Positions 19,435 through 28,398 of a stretch of DNA of 64,000 nucleotides are shown one piece after another (within the stretch, counting starts at the first letter, position 1; every line of letters starts with the position of its first letter). Source of the stretch: Mucilaginibacter gracilis (GTDB taxonomy: Bacteria; Bacteroidota; Bacteroidia; Sphingobacteriales; Sphingobacteriaceae); contig NZ_RBKU01000001.1 in the NCBI RefSeq assembly GCF_003633615.1, positions 1,116,001 through 1,180,000 on the forward strand, in the 5' to 3' direction. The notes under the pieces were generated by a model. It saw nothing but the letters and a program-made list of their open reading frames with translations. It made no database searches and had not been told where the DNA came from. The translations under genes were made by a program, and so were the position numbers.

Positions 19435-19468
19435 ATAGAGGCAAGCACAAGTTTGCCTCTATTTTTTT
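19435..19468 (+). terminator. Rho-independent terminator of typA
   Basis: Ten-bp perfect stem ATAGAGGCAA (19435-19444) with TTGCCTCTAT (19453-19462), followed by an uninterrupted T run to 19468. The end of the T run also supplies the -33 element for the next gene. Confidence 0.92.
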
Positions 19469-19496
19469 GCCCAATTGTGATAATATTATATCTTTG
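19466..19496 (+). promoter_or_regulatory. Complete Bacteroidota promoter for LamG lipoprotein
   Basis: TTTG at 19466-19469, a 19-nt spacer, then TATCTTTG at 19489-19496. Both boxes and the spacing match the Bacteroidota consensus TTTG-N19-21-TAnnTTTG. The ATG follows 20 nt later. The -33 box is formed by the last T residues of the typA terminator. Confidence 0.7.
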
Positions 19497-19516
19497 AAAT
19501 AATAAAACCCTATCTC

Positions 19517-20290
19517 ATGAAAAATATAACTCATTCGCTGTCCTGCGTATTATTAGTGATGTGTGGCCTAAGCTCGCTAACATCCTGTAAAAACCATGGC
19601 GACGATCCTACTCCCACGCCAACTCCTACCACAGTTGTTGATAGCCTACGAATAGGCTTAATAGCCTATTACCCACTCAATAACAGCGGCGCCGATTCAT
19701 CCGGAAAAGGGAACGATGTAGCTTACTATTCAAACATGACACCTGCCGCAAACAGGTTTGGAAAAGCAAACTCGGCTTTTTATTTTGATGGGTTAAGCAG
19801 TTATATGGCGGTAAATGATAATGCCTCTTTACGGTTAAATAATACCGATTTTACAGTAAGCGCATGGGTTAAAGTAGATTATAATGCTTCGGGCTATAAC
19901 ATATTAAGCAAACATATTACCGGGAATGATAATGGATGGACCTGCGGTATAGGTGGAACAACCGGTTTAGTAACCTTCGGCCCCGGCTCAACAAGTGTAA
20001 TGGCTGTAGGTGGCCGTACTGTTGTAAGCAACCAATGGCACATGATAACCAGTGTTTTTAATAATACCAATAAACAACTCACAATATATGTAGATGGTGT
20101 TTTAGACAACGTTACCTCTAATTTCCCATCACCAAATGCTGCAATAAGTGCATCAATGTATATTGGGCGCGATGAGATAAGTATACCTGCAGGCGGGCAT
20201 TTTTTTAGAGGTGCGCTTGACGACGTACGTATTTATAATAGAATTCTTACAGCTAAAGAAGTGCAGAAATTATTCGCCGTAGCCATTTAA
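19517..20290 (+). CDS. LamG-domain lipoprotein
   Basis: 257 residues. The N terminus is a lipoprotein signal ending in LSSLTSC (Cys24), followed by an acidic and Thr-Pro-rich linker (DDPTPTPTPTT) and one LamG/concanavalin-like lectin domain (about 45-255): GLIAYYPLNNSGADSSGKGN, FTVSAWVKVDYN, WHMITSVFNNTNKQLTIYVD and GALDDVRIYNRILTAKEV. Such domains bind glycans or serve in adhesion. The KNHGDD after the lipidated Cys may favour surface export, though this is uncertain. Monocistronic, with its own promoter and a terminator shared with the convergent flippase gene. Confidence 0.9.
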   Translation: MKNITHSLSCVLLVMCGLSSLTSCKNHGDDPTPTPTPTTVVDSLRIGLIAYYPLNNSGADSSGKGNDVAYYSNMTPAANRFGKANSAFYFDGLSSYMAVNDNASLRLNNTDFTVSAWVKVDYNASGYNILSKHITGNDNGWTCGIGGTTGLVTFGPGSTSVMAVGGRTVVSNQWHMITSVFNNTNKQLTIYVDGVLDNVTSNFPSPNAAISASMYIGRDEISIPAGGHFFRGALDDVRIYNRILTAKEVQKLFAVAI

Positions 20291-20317
20291 CAAATAATCT
20301 CTATATCAAAAACTTAG

Positions 20318-20340
20318 GCCATTTTTAAAATGGCTTTTTT
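20318..20340. terminator. Terminator between convergent LamG and flippase genes
   Basis: GCCATTTT (20318-20325) and AAAATGGC (20327-20334), with a one-base gap, followed by a T run on the plus strand. The T run touches the stop codon of the minus-strand flippase gene. Confidence 0.75.
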
Positions 20341-21824
20341 TATGCCTTATTTTTTAGCTTGATGATATACCCCCTTAACAACAGGTTAATATCGTCTGAT
20401 ACTTTTAAATAATAGATTATTGTCCAGTACAACAGGGTAATAAACGATGTACGTATAATGCTATCGATAATGTAATTTTTCCCTTGTGGGATAAGGTATA
20501 CTGATAAAAAGTATACAGCTATTCCAACAAATAAAGCATAAAGGTTTTTGATGGTGAAAGGCTGCATTTTAAACACCTTGTAAATGAATATGTACCTAAA
20601 CAGATTGAACGACAATAGCGAAATACCTGCCGCAACCGCTGCTCCGGCTATCCCAAGTAGCGGTATCAATAATAGGTTTCCGCCTACGGTAACACCTATC
20701 AGGAGCAGGTAAAAATAGCCATCGTATTTATAGTATTTTGAAGCGTTTAGTATCACACCGTTTATTCCGGTAGCCGAATCTATTAAATAGCCGATGCCAA
20801 TATACAACACAACGTACTTGCCGGTTAAATAACTCGCCGGAAGGAACGAGAATATATTATTGACATTGGCCCATATCGCCACTAGCAAAAAAAGCGATGC
20901 GATTAATTGGTTAATACAGCTTTTCTCGTACACCATTTTTATATTCTTAAAGTCGCCCGATTTAAACGACTCTGAAATCACGGTTGTGGCAATACTATAA
21001 AGCGAACGTGCAGGTAGTGCAATAACCGTTGCGAAGTAAACGGCTATGGTGTATACGCCGGTTTCACCCAATCCAAATTTTTGATTGATCACGTATTTAT
21101 CAATATTATCTACAATCAATGGCGAAGAACCCGTTAATATTCCCAATAAGCTGATACTGGTAAGCTTCCGGCGCATGTCTTTATCCAGGAATTTCAAATT
21201 CGGGCTAAAGAAAAACTCCTTATTAATAACGAGCCTCCCTGCTAATATAACTGTTGGCACTATGTTGGCCAATAACCACAATACCATAAATACGCCAAAA
21301 CTGATAAACTTAAAATAAACCAGTAATATAGCCATCAGGATAAACAATCGCTTGGTAAATTCCCTCAATATCCTTCCCGAAATTGCATTGTATAATACCC
21401 GCGCGTATAAATCAAACACATCAAAATACACCGAGAAAATTATGAGTGGTATTAAATACCAGTAATATTGGTTGAATAAAGTTCCCTTTTGCGATTTTGC
21501 ACTGATGATGTCATCCTTAAAATAGTACGCTATCCCGATAAAGATCAATATACCAACAAAAGATACAGCACTATACAAAAACAGGTACCCGTTATGTTTC
21601 GCTTCGTTATCTCTAAAATACGGGAAATACCTTGAGGTGCCGCTAAATCCTAATGTTGCAAATTTGGCAAACAAAGCCGATGAGGTAAGCAGCATCCCGG
21701 TAAGGCCCACCTGTTCGGTGGTCAAAGCGTGTGGCTGCAGCACATTGATAGAAATAACGCCTATTAAAACGCCTAAATATGAATATATAGTACCTTTTAT
21801 TGTTTGTTGTTGTATAATACCCAT
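20340..21824 (-). CDS. Polysaccharide flippase (Wzx/MOP family)
   Basis: 494 residues, mostly hydrophobic, with about 12-14 predicted membrane helices, in the MOP (multidrug/oligosaccharidyl-lipid/polysaccharide) exporter superfamily. The N terminus GTIYSYLGVLIGVISINVLQ and the central GETGVYTIAVYFATVIALP are typical of oligosaccharide translocases. It probably flips lipid-linked glycan units across the inner membrane. It is transcribed away from the glycosyltransferases that start at 21856; only 31 bp lie between the two starts, so the divergent promoters must overlap. Confidence 0.88.
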   Translation of the reverse strand: MGIIQQQTIKGTIYSYLGVLIGVISINVLQPHALTTEQVGLTGMLLTSSALFAKFATLGFSGTSRYFPYFRDNEAKHNGYLFLYSAVSFVGILIFIGIAYYFKDDIISAKSQKGTLFNQYYWYLIPLIIFSVYFDVFDLYARVLYNAISGRILREFTKRLFILMAILLVYFKFISFGVFMVLWLLANIVPTVILAGRLVINKEFFFSPNLKFLDKDMRRKLTSISLLGILTGSSPLIVDNIDKYVINQKFGLGETGVYTIAVYFATVIALPARSLYSIATTVISESFKSGDFKNIKMVYEKSCINQLIASLFLLVAIWANVNNIFSFLPASYLTGKYVVLYIGIGYLIDSATGINGVILNASKYYKYDGYFYLLLIGVTVGGNLLLIPLLGIAGAAVAAGISLLSFNLFRYIFIYKVFKMQPFTIKNLYALFVGIAVYFLSVYLIPQGKNYIIDSIIRTSFITLLYWTIIYYLKVSDDINLLLRGYIIKLKNKA

Positions 21825-21855
21825 CGGGGAAGTTAAATGCAGGGGTTTGTAAAAT

Positions 21856-22884
21856 ATGTTTTATTTTCGCGAAATGTATAGGCCAAAAATACAACATAAA
21901 GTTTGTGCAGTTACTGTTACCTACGAAAATAGATGGCACTTATTAAAGCAGGTTATACTACGTTTATTAAGTTTTGATAACACAAGCCATGTAGTTGTTG
22001 TAAACAATGCATCGCCCTACAATGTTAAAAACAAAGCCCTTGAATTAGGCGATGACCGGGTTATTGTGCTTGACTGTGCCGAAAACTTAGGCTCAACCGG
22101 CGGATATAAAAAAGGCCTCGAATTTGCGCACACGCTTAATACCGACTTTATTTGGCTGCTAGACGATGATAACCTGCCATCGGAAGTCGGGCTTGATGCC
22201 TTGTTAAATAATTGGGATGAGCTGGGTGCAGAACCGGATAAAACAGCCCTGTTCAGCCTACGTACCGATAGGATACACCACATTCACATGGCCAAGGGCG
22301 CAAGCCCGTACCGGTATTATTTAGTGCCCGATAATTTTCTAAATTTTACCTTTTTGAGGCCGTATATCAAGTTTAGAAAATTGGCCGATAAATTTAAAAA
22401 GTATCAAAAATTTAAAAAGCGGGTTGAAATACCACTAGCCTCATACGGTGGCTTTTTTTTGCATAAGGATATGATTGATAAAATTGGTTATCCCGATGAA
22501 AAATTTTACCTCTATTTTGATGATGCCGAATACACCTATCGTGTTACCGCAGGCGGTGGTAAAATATGGCTCATATCGGGCAGTGTAATTACCGATATCG
22601 ACCATTCATTCCAGGTTAATTATAAAAGAAGATTTTTGCATTCTATTCATCTCGACTTATGGAATTACAGAACCTACTATTTTACCCGTAACGGAACATA
22701 CTTTTACCAACTGAATGCTACCAAACGGCCATGGGTATTTAGTATCAATAAATTTCTATTCATGAGTTGGCTAAAATTTTTAAGTATAGTAGGTTCAAAA
22801 CAAAACGAATATAAGAAACTGGCTGCCGCCGTACAGGACGGCCTAAACGGGAACTTAGGGAAAGCAGATGCCGACAAGTTCTAA
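21856..22884 (+). CDS. Family 2 glycosyltransferase (GlfT2-like)
   Basis: 342 residues. A GT-A fold glycosyltransferase: the N-terminal VCAVTVTYENRWHLLKQVIL, the nucleotide-site run VVVNNASPY, and the metal-binding DxD-type site FIWLLDDDNLPS near residue 100. ASYGGFFLHKDMIDKIGYPD and LYFDDAEYTYRV form the acceptor/catalytic region. This layout is that of the galactofuranosyl/rhamnosyl-type GT2 group. An alternative ATG lies at 21874, six codons in; I keep 21856 because AGGGG stands 10 nt before it. First gene of a plus-strand set of four (gaps 32, 33 and 43 nt). Confidence 0.87.
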   Translation: MFYFREMYRPKIQHKVCAVTVTYENRWHLLKQVILRLLSFDNTSHVVVVNNASPYNVKNKALELGDDRVIVLDCAENLGSTGGYKKGLEFAHTLNTDFIWLLDDDNLPSEVGLDALLNNWDELGAEPDKTALFSLRTDRIHHIHMAKGASPYRYYLVPDNFLNFTFLRPYIKFRKLADKFKKYQKFKKRVEIPLASYGGFFLHKDMIDKIGYPDEKFYLYFDDAEYTYRVTAGGGKIWLISGSVITDIDHSFQVNYKRRFLHSIHLDLWNYRTYYFTRNGTYFYQLNATKRPWVFSINKFLFMSWLKFLSIVGSKQNEYKKLAAAVQDGLNGNLGKADADKF

Positions 22885-22916
22885 ATTACTTCAACATATT
22901 TGCAGCCGGAGAGAAA

Positions 22917-24047
22917 ATGGATAATTACAACCTTTGTATTATAAAACCCAATAAAAGCGCTTTTTCTGAAACGTTCATTCAAAAGCATATTGATTATTTG
23001 GCGGGAAATAAAAAGGTATTATATGGTGGTGCTTTTCCGGTTTATGACGATGAGGGTAAATTTTTGATTAAATCAAAACTCGGTATTTTAAGCTACCTCA
23101 TTCAAAAAAGAATATTAAAAAGGCAACGTATCCAAGTGCGCAACAAAGCATTAACTGCTTATTTAAAAAGCAACAACATTGATGTAGTACTGGCCGAATA
23201 TGGCATGGTAGGTGCTATGGTGGCCGAATCATGCGAAGCCGCTAAAATCCCGTTGGTAGTCCATTTTCACGGAGCCGATGTTCACCACCGGGAAACAGTA
23301 GCGAAATACCTTCAATCCTACAAAAGAGCTTTCAATTACGCCAGCGCGCTTATCGCCGTATCGCAGGATATGGCCAACGCTTTAATAAAATTAGGCGCAT
23401 CACCGCATAAAGTAATTTTATGCCCTTACGGAATTGACACTACTGCATTTTCACAAGTAAACATCGCCAAAACGGAATCGGTTTTTTTATCGGTTGGTCG
23501 GTTTGTCGAAAAAAAATCGCCTCTATCTCTCGTAAAAGCTTTTAATTTAGTTTCAAAAAAGATCTCCGAGGCCAAGCTGGTAATGGTAGGCGATGGCCCA
23601 TTATTTGAAGATGCAAAAAACTTGATAACCCAATTGAACCTTAACGATAAGGTAACACTTGCGGGCGTTTTAAATGCTATACAAATTAGAGAGTTAATGC
23701 AAAATACCCGTTGTTTTGTGCAACACTCTGTAACACCACCAAGCGGGGACATGGAAGGTACACCGCTGGCAATTTTGGAAGCGAGTTCATCAGGATTGCC
23801 GGTTGTGAGCACATTACACGCCGGAATAAAGGAAGCAGTAATTAATAATGTAACCGGATATTTGGTGAACGAATTTGATATAGAGAATATGGCCGAAAAA
23901 ATGATAATTTTGGCATCGTCTGTGGAAACCGCGGTAAAATTAGGAAACGCGGGCAGACAACACATCACTAAAAATTATAACATCGTAAACAACATCAATA
24001 CTTTAAATAAAATTATAAGTAATAGTATTGAAAACTCAACGAATTAG
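22917..24047 (+). CDS. Family 4 glycosyltransferase (GT-B)
   Basis: 376 residues, GT-B fold. The N-terminal half includes VVHFHGADVHHRETVAKYL near residue 115, and ALIAVSQDMANALIKLGASP near 145. The C-terminal half holds the nucleotide-sugar site FLSVGRFVEKKSPLSLVKAF and the EX7E-type motif EGTPLAILEASSSGLPVV (about 280-297). These features place it among retaining GT4 enzymes that extend surface polysaccharides. Donor and acceptor are unknown. It sits 32 nt after the GT2 gene and 33 nt before the methyltransferase gene. Confidence 0.9.
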   Translation: MDNYNLCIIKPNKSAFSETFIQKHIDYLAGNKKVLYGGAFPVYDDEGKFLIKSKLGILSYLIQKRILKRQRIQVRNKALTAYLKSNNIDVVLAEYGMVGAMVAESCEAAKIPLVVHFHGADVHHRETVAKYLQSYKRAFNYASALIAVSQDMANALIKLGASPHKVILCPYGIDTTAFSQVNIAKTESVFLSVGRFVEKKSPLSLVKAFNLVSKKISEAKLVMVGDGPLFEDAKNLITQLNLNDKVTLAGVLNAIQIRELMQNTRCFVQHSVTPPSGDMEGTPLAILEASSSGLPVVSTLHAGIKEAVINNVTGYLVNEFDIENMAEKMIILASSVETAVKLGNAGRQHITKNYNIVNNINTLNKIISNSIENSTN

Positions 24048-24080
24048 AAAACATAGGTAAACTAATATATCAACCAGCAA

Positions 24081-24842
24081 ATGAATGATCTGCAAAACTA
24101 CTTCAATAACAATACGGGTAGAGTAATAAACAAATGGAGTCAATATTTTGACGTGTACGACAGGCATTTTAGCAAATACCGGGGCAAGGATATTGTAATA
24201 TTGGAAATAGGAACCTTTCATGGCGGAAGTTTACAGATGTGGAAAGATTATTTCGGTCCAAAGGCTAAAATATATGGGATAGATATTAACCCTAACTGCA
24301 AAGAAGTTGAAGAAGAGAATATCAAGATTATGATCGGCTCGCAATCAGATCGTGATTTTTTAAAAAAGGTAAAAAGCGAAATTCCGCCTATTGATATTTT
24401 AATCGACGACGGAGGACATACTATGCTACAGCAAATTGTAACGTTTGAAGAGCTCTTCGATCATGTAAAATCCGACGGAATTTACTTATGCGAAGATTTG
24501 CACACATCGTACTGGATGGATTGGGGCGGAGGTTATAAAAGGCACGGAACTTTTATAGAATACTCAAAAAACTTTATTGATTATTTGCATGCCTATCATT
24601 CAAGGCAGAAATCGTTTCAGGTTAACTCGTTCACCAAATCGGTAAACTCACTTCATTATTACGATAGTGTATTGGTTATCGAAAAACGACCTACGCCTAA
24701 ACCCATCAGCAGCGAAACCGGGACTACAAAAATTGCTTTTACAAGGAACGACCATCCCGATTTTTTTAGAAAAATTAAATATAAATGCAATCGCTGGTTA
24801 AGTTACTTCAGGCTGCCGTTCCGCAATGGCAATTTCGATTAA
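24081..24842 (+). CDS. SAM-dependent methyltransferase (CmcI-like)
   Basis: 253 residues. Motif I is VILEIGTFHGGSLQMWKDYF (about 38-57), followed by IYGIDINPNC (the Asp that binds the ribose of S-adenosylmethionine) and IDILIDDGGHTMLQQIVTFE near residue 112, then GIYLCEDLHTSYW. This is the class of rhamnosyl- and macrocin-O-methyltransferase/CmcI-like enzymes, which methylate sugar hydroxyls with a divalent metal. Given its position among glycosyltransferases it probably caps or decorates the glycan. Gap to the next gene is 43 nt. Confidence 0.87.
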   Translation: MNDLQNYFNNNTGRVINKWSQYFDVYDRHFSKYRGKDIVILEIGTFHGGSLQMWKDYFGPKAKIYGIDINPNCKEVEEENIKIMIGSQSDRDFLKKVKSEIPPIDILIDDGGHTMLQQIVTFEELFDHVKSDGIYLCEDLHTSYWMDWGGGYKRHGTFIEYSKNFIDYLHAYHSRQKSFQVNSFTKSVNSLHYYDSVLVIEKRPTPKPISSETGTTKIAFTRNDHPDFFRKIKYKCNRWLSYFRLPFRNGNFD

Positions 24843-24885
24843 CTTAAACGGTAAAAAATAAGAGTTTTACATAGCATAAATCAGG

Positions 24886-25794
24886 ATGCAGCATTTAGCG
24901 CCCATTGCCTTGTTTGTATATAACCGGCCCGAGCACACACGCCGCACGTTGGTTTACTTAAAAAACAATCAACTTGCCGATGAATCGCGGTTATATATCT
25001 TTTCGGACGCTGCTAAAACGGCAACCGATGCTGCAAAAGTTGAAGAGGTTAGGGATATAATTAAACAGGCAGATGGTTTTAAGTCGATAAAAATTATTAA
25101 GCGGAAGGATAACCTGGGGCTTGCCAATTCGGTAATTGCCGGTGTTACCCAGCTTGTAAACGAATATGGTAAGGTAATAGTTTTTGAAGACGATTTGCTT
25201 ACATCGCCATATACCTTAAATTATTTTAACGAGGCGTTAGACAAATATATGCAGAATGATAAGGTGATGCATATTGGCGCTTACATGTATCCGCTTAAAG
25301 AAGCTGCCATTCTTCCCGAAACTTTTTTTTACCGCGCCGCCTCAAGCTGGGGATGGGCCACCTGGGATAGGGCATGGAAGTATTTTGAGCCCGATGTAAA
25401 CAAACTAATCGCTCAGTTTGATACAGCCAAAATATTAAAGTTCTCTATTGAGGGCAACATGAATTTTTGGAAACAAATACAGGAATTTAAAAAAGGCAAA
25501 AACAATTCGTGGGCAATACGCTGGTACGCATCCGTATTTCTGCGGGATGGCTTAACGCTCAATCCGGCAAAGTCACTCATCGAAAACATTGGTAACGATG
25601 GTAGTGGAATACACTCCAATAACGAAGACATTTATAAGGTACAAATATCTAAACAACCCGTAACCCGGTTCCCCGCAGAAGTAATTGAGGACCCGGCAGC
25701 ATACCAAGCCATCAAATATTTTTTAAAGTACCGCAAAGGCAGTTTGTGGCAACGCGGTATACGCTATTTAAAACAGTTATCGCAAAAGCTATAA
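24886..25794 (+). CDS. Glycosyltransferase, GT-A fold (HlpA-like)
   Basis: 302 residues. The start MQHLAPIALFVYNRPEHTRR is typical of a GT2-related group often annotated as glycosyltransferase or hemolytic protein HlpA-like. RLYIFSDAAKT and IIKRKDNLGLANSVIAGV give the nucleotide-binding part. The metal site is VIVFEDDLLTSPYTLNYFN, and SSWGWATWDRAWKYFE is the aromatic acceptor motif near residue 155. It ends the plus-strand set and is closed by a strong palindromic terminator. Confidence 0.85.
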   Translation: MQHLAPIALFVYNRPEHTRRTLVYLKNNQLADESRLYIFSDAAKTATDAAKVEEVRDIIKQADGFKSIKIIKRKDNLGLANSVIAGVTQLVNEYGKVIVFEDDLLTSPYTLNYFNEALDKYMQNDKVMHIGAYMYPLKEAAILPETFFYRAASSWGWATWDRAWKYFEPDVNKLIAQFDTAKILKFSIEGNMNFWKQIQEFKKGKNNSWAIRWYASVFLRDGLTLNPAKSLIENIGNDGSGIHSNNEDIYKVQISKQPVTRFPAEVIEDPAAYQAIKYFLKYRKGSLWQRGIRYLKQLSQKL

Positions 25795-25798
25795 TATT

Positions 25799-25839
25799 TA
25801 TAATGTGGCTATAGTTTTGCTCACGATAGCCACATTATA
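25799..25839. terminator. Palindromic terminator between convergent GT genes
   Basis: Perfect 14-bp inverted repeat: TATAATGTGGCTAT at 25799-25812 with its complement at 25826-25839 and a 13-nt loop. It starts 5 nt after one stop codon and ends 18 nt before the other, so it can serve both strands. Confidence 0.75.
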
Positions 25840-25856
25840 ATGCTACAGCGTACTCT

Positions 25857-26609
25857 TTAACTTAAAACCTTTATAGTGTGCACAACATTACGGTAAAGCG
25901 CTTTTGCGGCCCACATTATTGGGTTATCAAGGTGTTTTAAACCCTTACGTTCCATAGTGCTTGGTTCAACCGATGTGTTTATCTGTTCAAACAAGCCTTT
26001 ATGGTCCTCGTAAAACATTCCTTTTCCTTTGTTTTTCAAAAACGATATTACCATTAAAAACTCGGTACGTTCAACATTGAGCCCTTCGGCATAACGCCCA
26101 AATTTTTGGGTAAAGGTGCTGCGTCGCAAATGCGGATGATCGCTGTATGCATGGAATTTACGGTAACCCGGATACCATATTTTAAAAATCATTTCCGAAA
26201 AACCCTTTCTAAAAGGTTTTAAATACGGATATTTAAAATAAGCGTAAAAACGGGTTATATCCATTTCGGGCCTCTCTTCCATAATGTCGATGGCATCCTG
26301 CAGGTGTGTTGCGTATCCCGGTAACGGATCAAAGTCTTCTTGTACGTATAATATATAGGGCGTTGTAATCACGTCAAGCCCTTTATTAATATTGTTACCC
26401 AACCCACCATTTTTAGGTGTGGTTACCAAGGTGAAATTAAACAGGTCCTTCAACTCATTTAAATAATCTAAGTGAGCTGCAGAGCTACAATCGTCAGACA
26501 CTACGATGCCTGCAAACTCTATTTTCTGGTCAACAAAAGCTTGCAACAAACGCTGCAACGATTTACTTCTGTTGTAATGGGTAATTAGCAAAGTAACTGT
26601 GTTGAACAT
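25857..26609 (-). CDS. Family 2 glycosyltransferase
   Basis: 250 residues, GT-A fold. N-terminal TVTLLITHYNRSKSLQRLLQ, then GIVVSDDCSSAAHLDYLNEL (UDP site), TPKNGGLGNNINKGLD and the DxD-type YVQEDFDPLPGYATHLQDAI near residue 95. The C-terminal part, with FGRYAEGLNVERTEFLMVIS, is less common and probably decides the acceptor. It is transcribed toward the other glycosyltransferases, downstream of the second flippase with a 136-nt gap. Confidence 0.87.
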   Translation of the reverse strand: MFNTVTLLITHYNRSKSLQRLLQAFVDQKIEFAGIVVSDDCSSAAHLDYLNELKDLFNFTLVTTPKNGGLGNNINKGLDVITTPYILYVQEDFDPLPGYATHLQDAIDIMEERPEMDITRFYAYFKYPYLKPFRKGFSEMIFKIWYPGYRKFHAYSDHPHLRRSTFTQKFGRYAEGLNVERTEFLMVISFLKNKGKGMFYEDHKGLFEQINTSVEPSTMERKGLKHLDNPIMWAAKALYRNVVHTIKVLS

Positions 26610-26745
26610 TTTACTATATATTATATTTTTATTGAATGCTTGTTAAGCTTTTTAGCTGCCAGTAATACCATTTAAGGCTTGCATACCGGGTTAACAATAG
26701 CCCCTGCCGGCACAGTGTTATTATACTTGCTTAATTGTATAACTA

Positions 26746-28110
26746 TCAACCTTTAGCAGCCGCCTTTTTAGTAACAAAAGTGCCATAGGTTTGCTTTATA
26801 AATATAACAATCTCTTTGTATCCAACACTATAAATAGACCAAAAATTAAATTTGGAATACTTATTTAGCGGAATATAAGCTATGATAATGGCTGCCAGCA
26901 CTGGGAAAATATTAGCCATTATAATAGAATAGGTAGATTTGCAAATGCTTATAGCAATATAATCGGCAATTAAATTTACGGCCAGCATCACCAATATTTT
27001 ATAAAAATTTATTTTGGGTTTGTGAATAACATCAAGCGTTAAAGCAAAAAACCTGTCGGATGGATATAAAATGGCAATGCTTATAAATAACCTAAAAATG
27101 TTTGGCGCCTGCGAGCCTATGTACTTATGGCCTCCAAGTAACAAAATTATAGGGTCGGCAAAAATAATAGCCACAATTGCAATAGCAAAAATTGCGATGG
27201 ATAGCATACCAATTAACTTTTTCATGGTATACATTAAATTGTCCTTTTGGTTTTGGTTATAATAGGCCGATAAAGCAGGCATTCCGGATGCTGCAAAACT
27301 CAACATCGGTATTTCAACAATTTGGTTTAGCCTACCGCCAAGGTTGTATATTGCCAGTGCCGGCGCACCTAAAAAAATCTTAATAAAAATGGTATCGGTA
27401 ACGCCAAACAGGTTAGAGCTTAAACTGGTGCCCATGCTGTATTTACCAAAATGAAATATTTCGGCAATGGTTTTTTTTGTTGTGTACTTTATGGAGTATG
27501 CCTTTGTCCACCCGGTTAGCATTATAATTACACTGGTTAAAGCATTGGTGGCAATAAAAGCTATAATTGCCGATGACACTGTGGCCCTATGTAAAACCAT
27601 TAAAACAACAATAGTTGCAATAAACAATAGCTGGTTTATTAAACGCAACCACAACAGCCTGTCAAACCGGCTTTCGGCCTGTACAACAACATTGGCCATA
27701 AACGATGGCAGCGTGGATAAAAAAACCAACGAAAAGCATTTTAATAAAAGCTCTATAGCGGCGTCGTCAACATGCCGGGCAATAAAAAAGGTTGGGATAT
27801 TAAGTAAAAGCAATACTGCGGTAACTAATATGGCCAAGGTCCAGGTTGAACCGGCTACTTCGTTTTGGCGCTCCTCATTAGTACCTGCATAAAATTTAAC
27901 AAAAGGCATTGTTAAAAAGCCCGATTTTAAGGTATCAATCAGGTTGTTAATAGTCATAAAAAACACATAAACCCCAATATCGTTTATTGATAGTGCCCTG
28001 TATAGCATCCCTATTGTCACCATCCCAAGCCCGGCCATAACCCCGTTACCTAACAACGATTGAAAGTGCACATTTTTAAACAAGGCGAGTGCTTTTTGTA
28101 CCAAAGGCAT
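26746..28110 (-). CDS. Second polysaccharide flippase (MOP family)
   Basis: 454 residues, about 12-14 membrane helices, MOP exporter superfamily. Typical stretches: GVMAGLGMVTIGMLYRAL at the N terminus, FGKYSMGTSLSSNLFGVTDT near residue 220 and APALAIYNLGGRLNQIVEIP after it. It differs clearly from the flippase at 20340-21824, so the window carries two unrelated-subfamily glycan translocases facing each other across the glycosyltransferase block. Probably handles a different lipid-linked glycan, or one of them is not active; sequence alone does not decide. Confidence 0.87.
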   Translation of the reverse strand: MPLVQKALALFKNVHFQSLLGNGVMAGLGMVTIGMLYRALSINDIGVYVFFMTINNLIDTLKSGFLTMPFVKFYAGTNEERQNEVAGSTWTLAILVTAVLLLLNIPTFFIARHVDDAAIELLLKCFSLVFLSTLPSFMANVVVQAESRFDRLLWLRLINQLLFIATIVVLMVLHRATVSSAIIAFIATNALTSVIIMLTGWTKAYSIKYTTKKTIAEIFHFGKYSMGTSLSSNLFGVTDTIFIKIFLGAPALAIYNLGGRLNQIVEIPMLSFAASGMPALSAYYNQNQKDNLMYTMKKLIGMLSIAIFAIAIVAIIFADPIILLLGGHKYIGSQAPNIFRLFISIAILYPSDRFFALTLDVIHKPKINFYKILVMLAVNLIADYIAISICKSTYSIIMANIFPVLAAIIIAYIPLNKYSKFNFWSIYSVGYKEIVIFIKQTYGTFVTKKAAAKG

Positions 28111-28398
28111 AGCAATTTTTTAAATTATATCAGGATTAAAAAGCACTTAAAAGCATTAACAAACATATACTATTTATCACAGCCATTGTTGAATTACCAA
28201 CCGGTTAAACTTATATGTTTTCCAAATTTAATATTTAATTTGTTTTTAAGGTAAACCATTGCACTAACAATGCTTTTTAATGGTACCGCAATTTGTCTTA
28301 AACAAATAATATAGCACACAAGGGGCTCAACAAAAAAACACATGGCCACACTTTTGTAATAAATTTATTAGGCTATTTTTACGTTAAACATTAAAAAT

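Noticed and set aside
20340..28110. Glycan cluster as a recently acquired island
   Set aside because: I see no integrase, transposase, tRNA gene or attachment repeats at its ends, and codon use looks like that of its neighbours; transfer cannot be claimed.
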